A stretch of DNA of 7,580 nt. It comes from UBA3478 sp046048095 (GTDB lineage: Bacteria; Bacteroidota; Bacteroidia; Flavobacteriales; Flavobacteriaceae). A program made the position numbers and the translations under genes. The stretch lies in assembly GCA_046048095.1 (NCBI GenBank), contig JBJOGS010000023.1, forward strand, positions 1 through 7,580. The letters are read 5' to 3'. Shown here one piece after another: positions 5,807 through 7,580 of this stretch. Position 1 is the stretch's first letter; each line of letters starts with the position of its first letter. The notes beneath the pieces are model-generated. The model saw only the letters and a list, made by a program, of their open reading frames with translations. It made no database searches and was not told the DNA's origin.

Positions 5807-6576
5807 TATACAGTAATAGAAAGTTGATCATAAGCCAAAAACATATTCTTAGGAAGTTTTGACTGGACCTCTTCATGAAAGCCTAGGGTATGACTAATGT
5901 GGGTGAAATAAGTGCGTTCTGCCTTCAACACTTTTGAAAGAGCTATAGCCTCGCCAAGTGATAAATGCGAATGATGTGGTTCTTCTCGAAGTGCATTGAT
6001 CACTAACACCTTACAACGCATCAATAACCTCATTTGATCTTCAGAAATTTTCTTTATATCGGTCACGTATGCCAAATCCCCAAAACGAAATCCAGTAACG
6101 GGCATGCCTGCATGATCGACCTCAATAGGTAAGACTGAGAGTTCGTTGATATAAAACTGCTGATTACGTTCTATGTAATGTGCGGTGATCTCTGGTATAC
6201 CCGGATAGGTAAAAGAAGAGTCAAAGATATAGTCAAAACGCCTAGCTAGGGCCTCAAAGACACGAGCAGTAGCATAAAAATGTATATCCCCTTGCCTGAA
6301 GAAGAAGGGACGAATATCATCAAGACCCATGGTGTGGTCAGCATGCTCATGGGTCAGTAAAACCGCATCGAGACGATCTACAGGTTGACGCAGTAGTTGT
6401 TGTCTGAAATCTGGACCACAATCTATAATAAGCTTGCCCTTTGGCCATGAAACCAGTACAGAACTCCTGAGTCTCTGATCTTTAGGATCTTTGCTGTGGC
6501 ATACTGGGTGATCACTACCTATCACCGGAATACCCTGTGAAGTTCCTGTGCCTAAAAAGGTTAAAGCTAAGTTCAT
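5806..6576 (-). CDS. PhnP-like metallo-beta-lactamase-fold hydrolase
   Basis: A 256-residue MBL-fold protein of the PhnP/phosphodiesterase group. FLGTGTSQGIPVIG (7-20) is the family N-terminus, IDCGPDFRQQLL (51-62) follows, and THEHADH (75-81) gives metal ligands His76, His78, Asp80 and His81. Further likely ligands are His155 (VDHAG), Asp173 (VTDIK) and a His in FTHISHT (224-230). HSHLSL (203-208) is also conserved in the group. E. coli PhnP is a cyclic phosphodiesterase of the phosphonate pathway, but no phn genes are near and Bacteroidota members are annotated only as MBL hydrolases, so the substrate is unknown. The cysteine-based structural zinc site of PhnP (CDCPVC) reads SDHPVC here (21-26), which I recall as common in Bacteroidota. 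The ATG at 6576 leads straight into the beta strand, with no signal peptide. It is the first gene of a two-gene unit. Confidence 0.9.
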   Translation of the reverse strand: MNLALTFLGTGTSQGIPVIGSDHPVCHSKDPKDQRLRSSVLVSWPKGKLIIDCGPDFRQQLLRQPVDRLDAVLLTHEHADHTMGLDDIRPFFFRQGDIHFYATARVFEALARRFDYIFDSSFTYPGIPEITAHYIERNQQFYINELSVLPIEVDHAGMPVTGFRFGDLAYVTDIKKISEDQMRLLMRCKVLVINALREEPHHSHLSLGEAIALSKVLKAERTYFTHISHTLGFHEEVQSKLPKNMFLAYDQLSITV

Positions 6577-6626
6577 TTCTAGGTTAAAAATAGGTGTTTT
6601 AAAGAGACTTAAGGCGTTAGAACCCT

Positions 6627-6634
6627 TACCTTTG
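6627..6634 (+). promoter_or_regulatory. Candidate -7 promoter element for the gene at 6657
   Basis: TACCTTTG fits the Bacteroidota -7 consensus TAnnTTTG and lies 22 nt before the ATG in the 80-base divergent gap. No TTG is found at the expected distance upstream, so only half of the promoter is supported. The start of transcription would fall near 6640. Confidence 0.45.
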
Positions 6635-6656
6635 TACTGGTTTTAGATTACAATCC

Positions 6657-7580
6657 ATGAGTAAAATTGTTTTTAGAGAAAATGAGTATGAAGTAGTTCC
6701 CTCTATACAAGACAAAACACTTCGTATAAACCTCAATAAGAACATCTACGGATCGTTTGCAGAAATAGGTGCAGGCCAAGAGACCGCGCGTCATTTCTTT
6801 AGAGCTGGAGGGGCTTCTGGGACCATCGCAAAGGCTATGAGTGCCTATGACAAGTCATTTAGCGATGCCGTGTATGGACGCGAAGAAGATGGACGTTATG
6901 TGACCGAGTCGCGATTGAATAAAATGCTCGATCACGAAACCAATCTGCTTGAAGAGCGTATCGACCGCTCGATCAATCCCGACTACCTTTTCTTTACCTA
7001 CGCAAACACCGTAGCTACCATCGACTTTTCAAAGCGTTATAAAGGTCACGGATGGATTGGAATTCAATTTCAACTCGACCCACAACAAAAAGAATACAAT
7101 CGCATTGTCTTACACGTGCGCTTTAAGCAAACCGAAGCACGGCTGCAACAAGAAACTTGTGGTATCGTAGGGGTGAATTTGATCTATGGTGCCTTTTACA
7201 AGTACCGCGAGCCCAAAAAGTTACTGAGATACCTCTATGATCATATCGACAAAGACACCTTAGAAATTGATATGATCAATTTTTCAGGACCTGATTTTTC
7301 TGACGTAGACAATCGCTTGATGAGCCTTCAGCTCATCAAGAACGATATGACCGAAGCAGTGATGTTTGGTCCGGATGGAAACAACTTGCTTCCGGCCGCA
7401 CTGCTTTACAAAAAAAACATACTTGCACTCAGAGGTAGCTTTCGTCCCGTGACGAAAATCAACATGGACATGCTTGAGAAATCACAACAACTCTTTTGCA
7501 ACAGTTCAAAGGTTACTAAATCGAATACTGAAATTATTTTCGAAATCACTCTTGAAAACCTCAAGGCTGATGGGGATATC
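6657..7580 (+). CDS. Conserved Bacteroidota protein of unknown function, 3' end outside window
   Basis: The frame is open from the ATG at 6657 to the last base (308 complete codons, no stop), so the gene is cut by the window edge. It encodes a soluble-looking protein without signal peptide or membrane span. Notable segments are RINLNKNIYGSFAEIGAGQE (23-42), ARHFFRAGGASGTIAKAMSAYD (44-65), YGREEDGRYVTESRLNKML (72-90), and a middle region with QETCGIVGVNLIYGAFY (167-183). I recognise this as a family very well conserved in Flavobacteriales, about 480 residues long as I recall, whose database names (TonB-dependent receptor, nicotinate-nucleotide adenylyltransferase) do not fit: there is no signal peptide, plug or barrel, and no nucleotidyltransferase HxGH motif in the visible part. 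The high conservation suggests a housekeeping role, which I cannot name. It is transcribed away from the PhnP-like gene. Confidence 0.85.
   Translation, partial: MSKIVFRENEYEVVPSIQDKTLRINLNKNIYGSFAEIGAGQETARHFFRAGGASGTIAKAMSAYDKSFSDAVYGREEDGRYVTESRLNKMLDHETNLLEERIDRSINPDYLFFTYANTVATIDFSKRYKGHGWIGIQFQLDPQQKEYNRIVLHVRFKQTEARLQQETCGIVGVNLIYGAFYKYREPKKLLRYLYDHIDKDTLEIDMINFSGPDFSDVDNRLMSLQLIKNDMTEAVMFGPDGNNLLPAALLYKKNILALRGSFRPVTKINMDMLEKSQQLFCNSSKVTKSNTEIIFEITLENLKADGDI

Noticed and set aside
6577..6600. Promoter for the PhnP-like gene (minus strand TATTTTTA close to the ATG)
   Set aside because: One mismatch in the -7 element, no TTG at the expected distance, and only about 8 nt to the start codon.
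7410..7417. A8 run as a possible programmed frameshift site in the last gene
   Set aside because: The frame continues normally through Tyr-Lys-Lys-Asn and no downstream structure or alternative frame supports frameshifting.

Overview
The window reads as an ordinary, gene-dense chromosomal stretch of a Bacteroidota bacterium, most likely in or near the Flavobacteriales. The evidence is the set of protein families (an acyl-CoA reductase tail next to a 355-residue SerC, a DUF6787 membrane protein, a TIGR02757/DUF2400 protein, a PhnP-like hydrolase of the Bacteroidota type, and a dihydroorotase paralogue without its metal ligands). It is also supported by promoter-like sites of the Bacteroidota form (TTG, about 20 nt, then TAnnTTTG) and by the lack of clear Shine-Dalgarno sites. 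I see no RNA genes, mobile elements, CRISPR arrays or phage genes, and no stretch over 300 bases without a gene.

Layout. (1) 1-1723, plus strand: the 3' end of an acyl-CoA reductase (LuxC family) gene, then serC one base later, then a DUF6787 membrane protein overlapping serC by 8 nt. (2) 1733-2275, minus strand: msrA, convergent with the DUF6787 gene. (3) 2313-5622, plus strand: a tight cluster of a LolD-type ABC ATPase, a TIGR02757 protein (23-nt overlap), a degenerate dihydroorotase-family protein (GTG start, 16-nt gap) and a COG0400-type alpha/beta hydrolase (2-nt gap). (4) 5606-6576, minus strand: a PhnP-like metallo-beta-lactamase-fold hydrolase followed by a 66-residue membrane/coiled-coil protein, coupled by a TAATG overlap; the small gene overlaps the 3' end of the hydrolase by 17 nt. 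(5) 6657 to the window end, plus strand: the first 308 codons of a conserved Bacteroidota protein of unknown function.

The genes do not form one pathway. serC serves serine and vitamin B6 synthesis, msrA repairs oxidised methionine, LolD energises lipoprotein release from the inner membrane, and the dihydroorotase paralogue is probably non-catalytic. The points most worth checking are the metal-site loss in the dihydroorotase-like protein, the compact overlapping divergent promoters between msrA and lolD (which also settle the msrA start), a promoter-like element four bases upstream of the GTG start of the dihydroorotase paralogue, the apparent absence of serA beside serC, and the unassigned small coiled-coil protein. 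I found no convincing undescribed multi-gene system.
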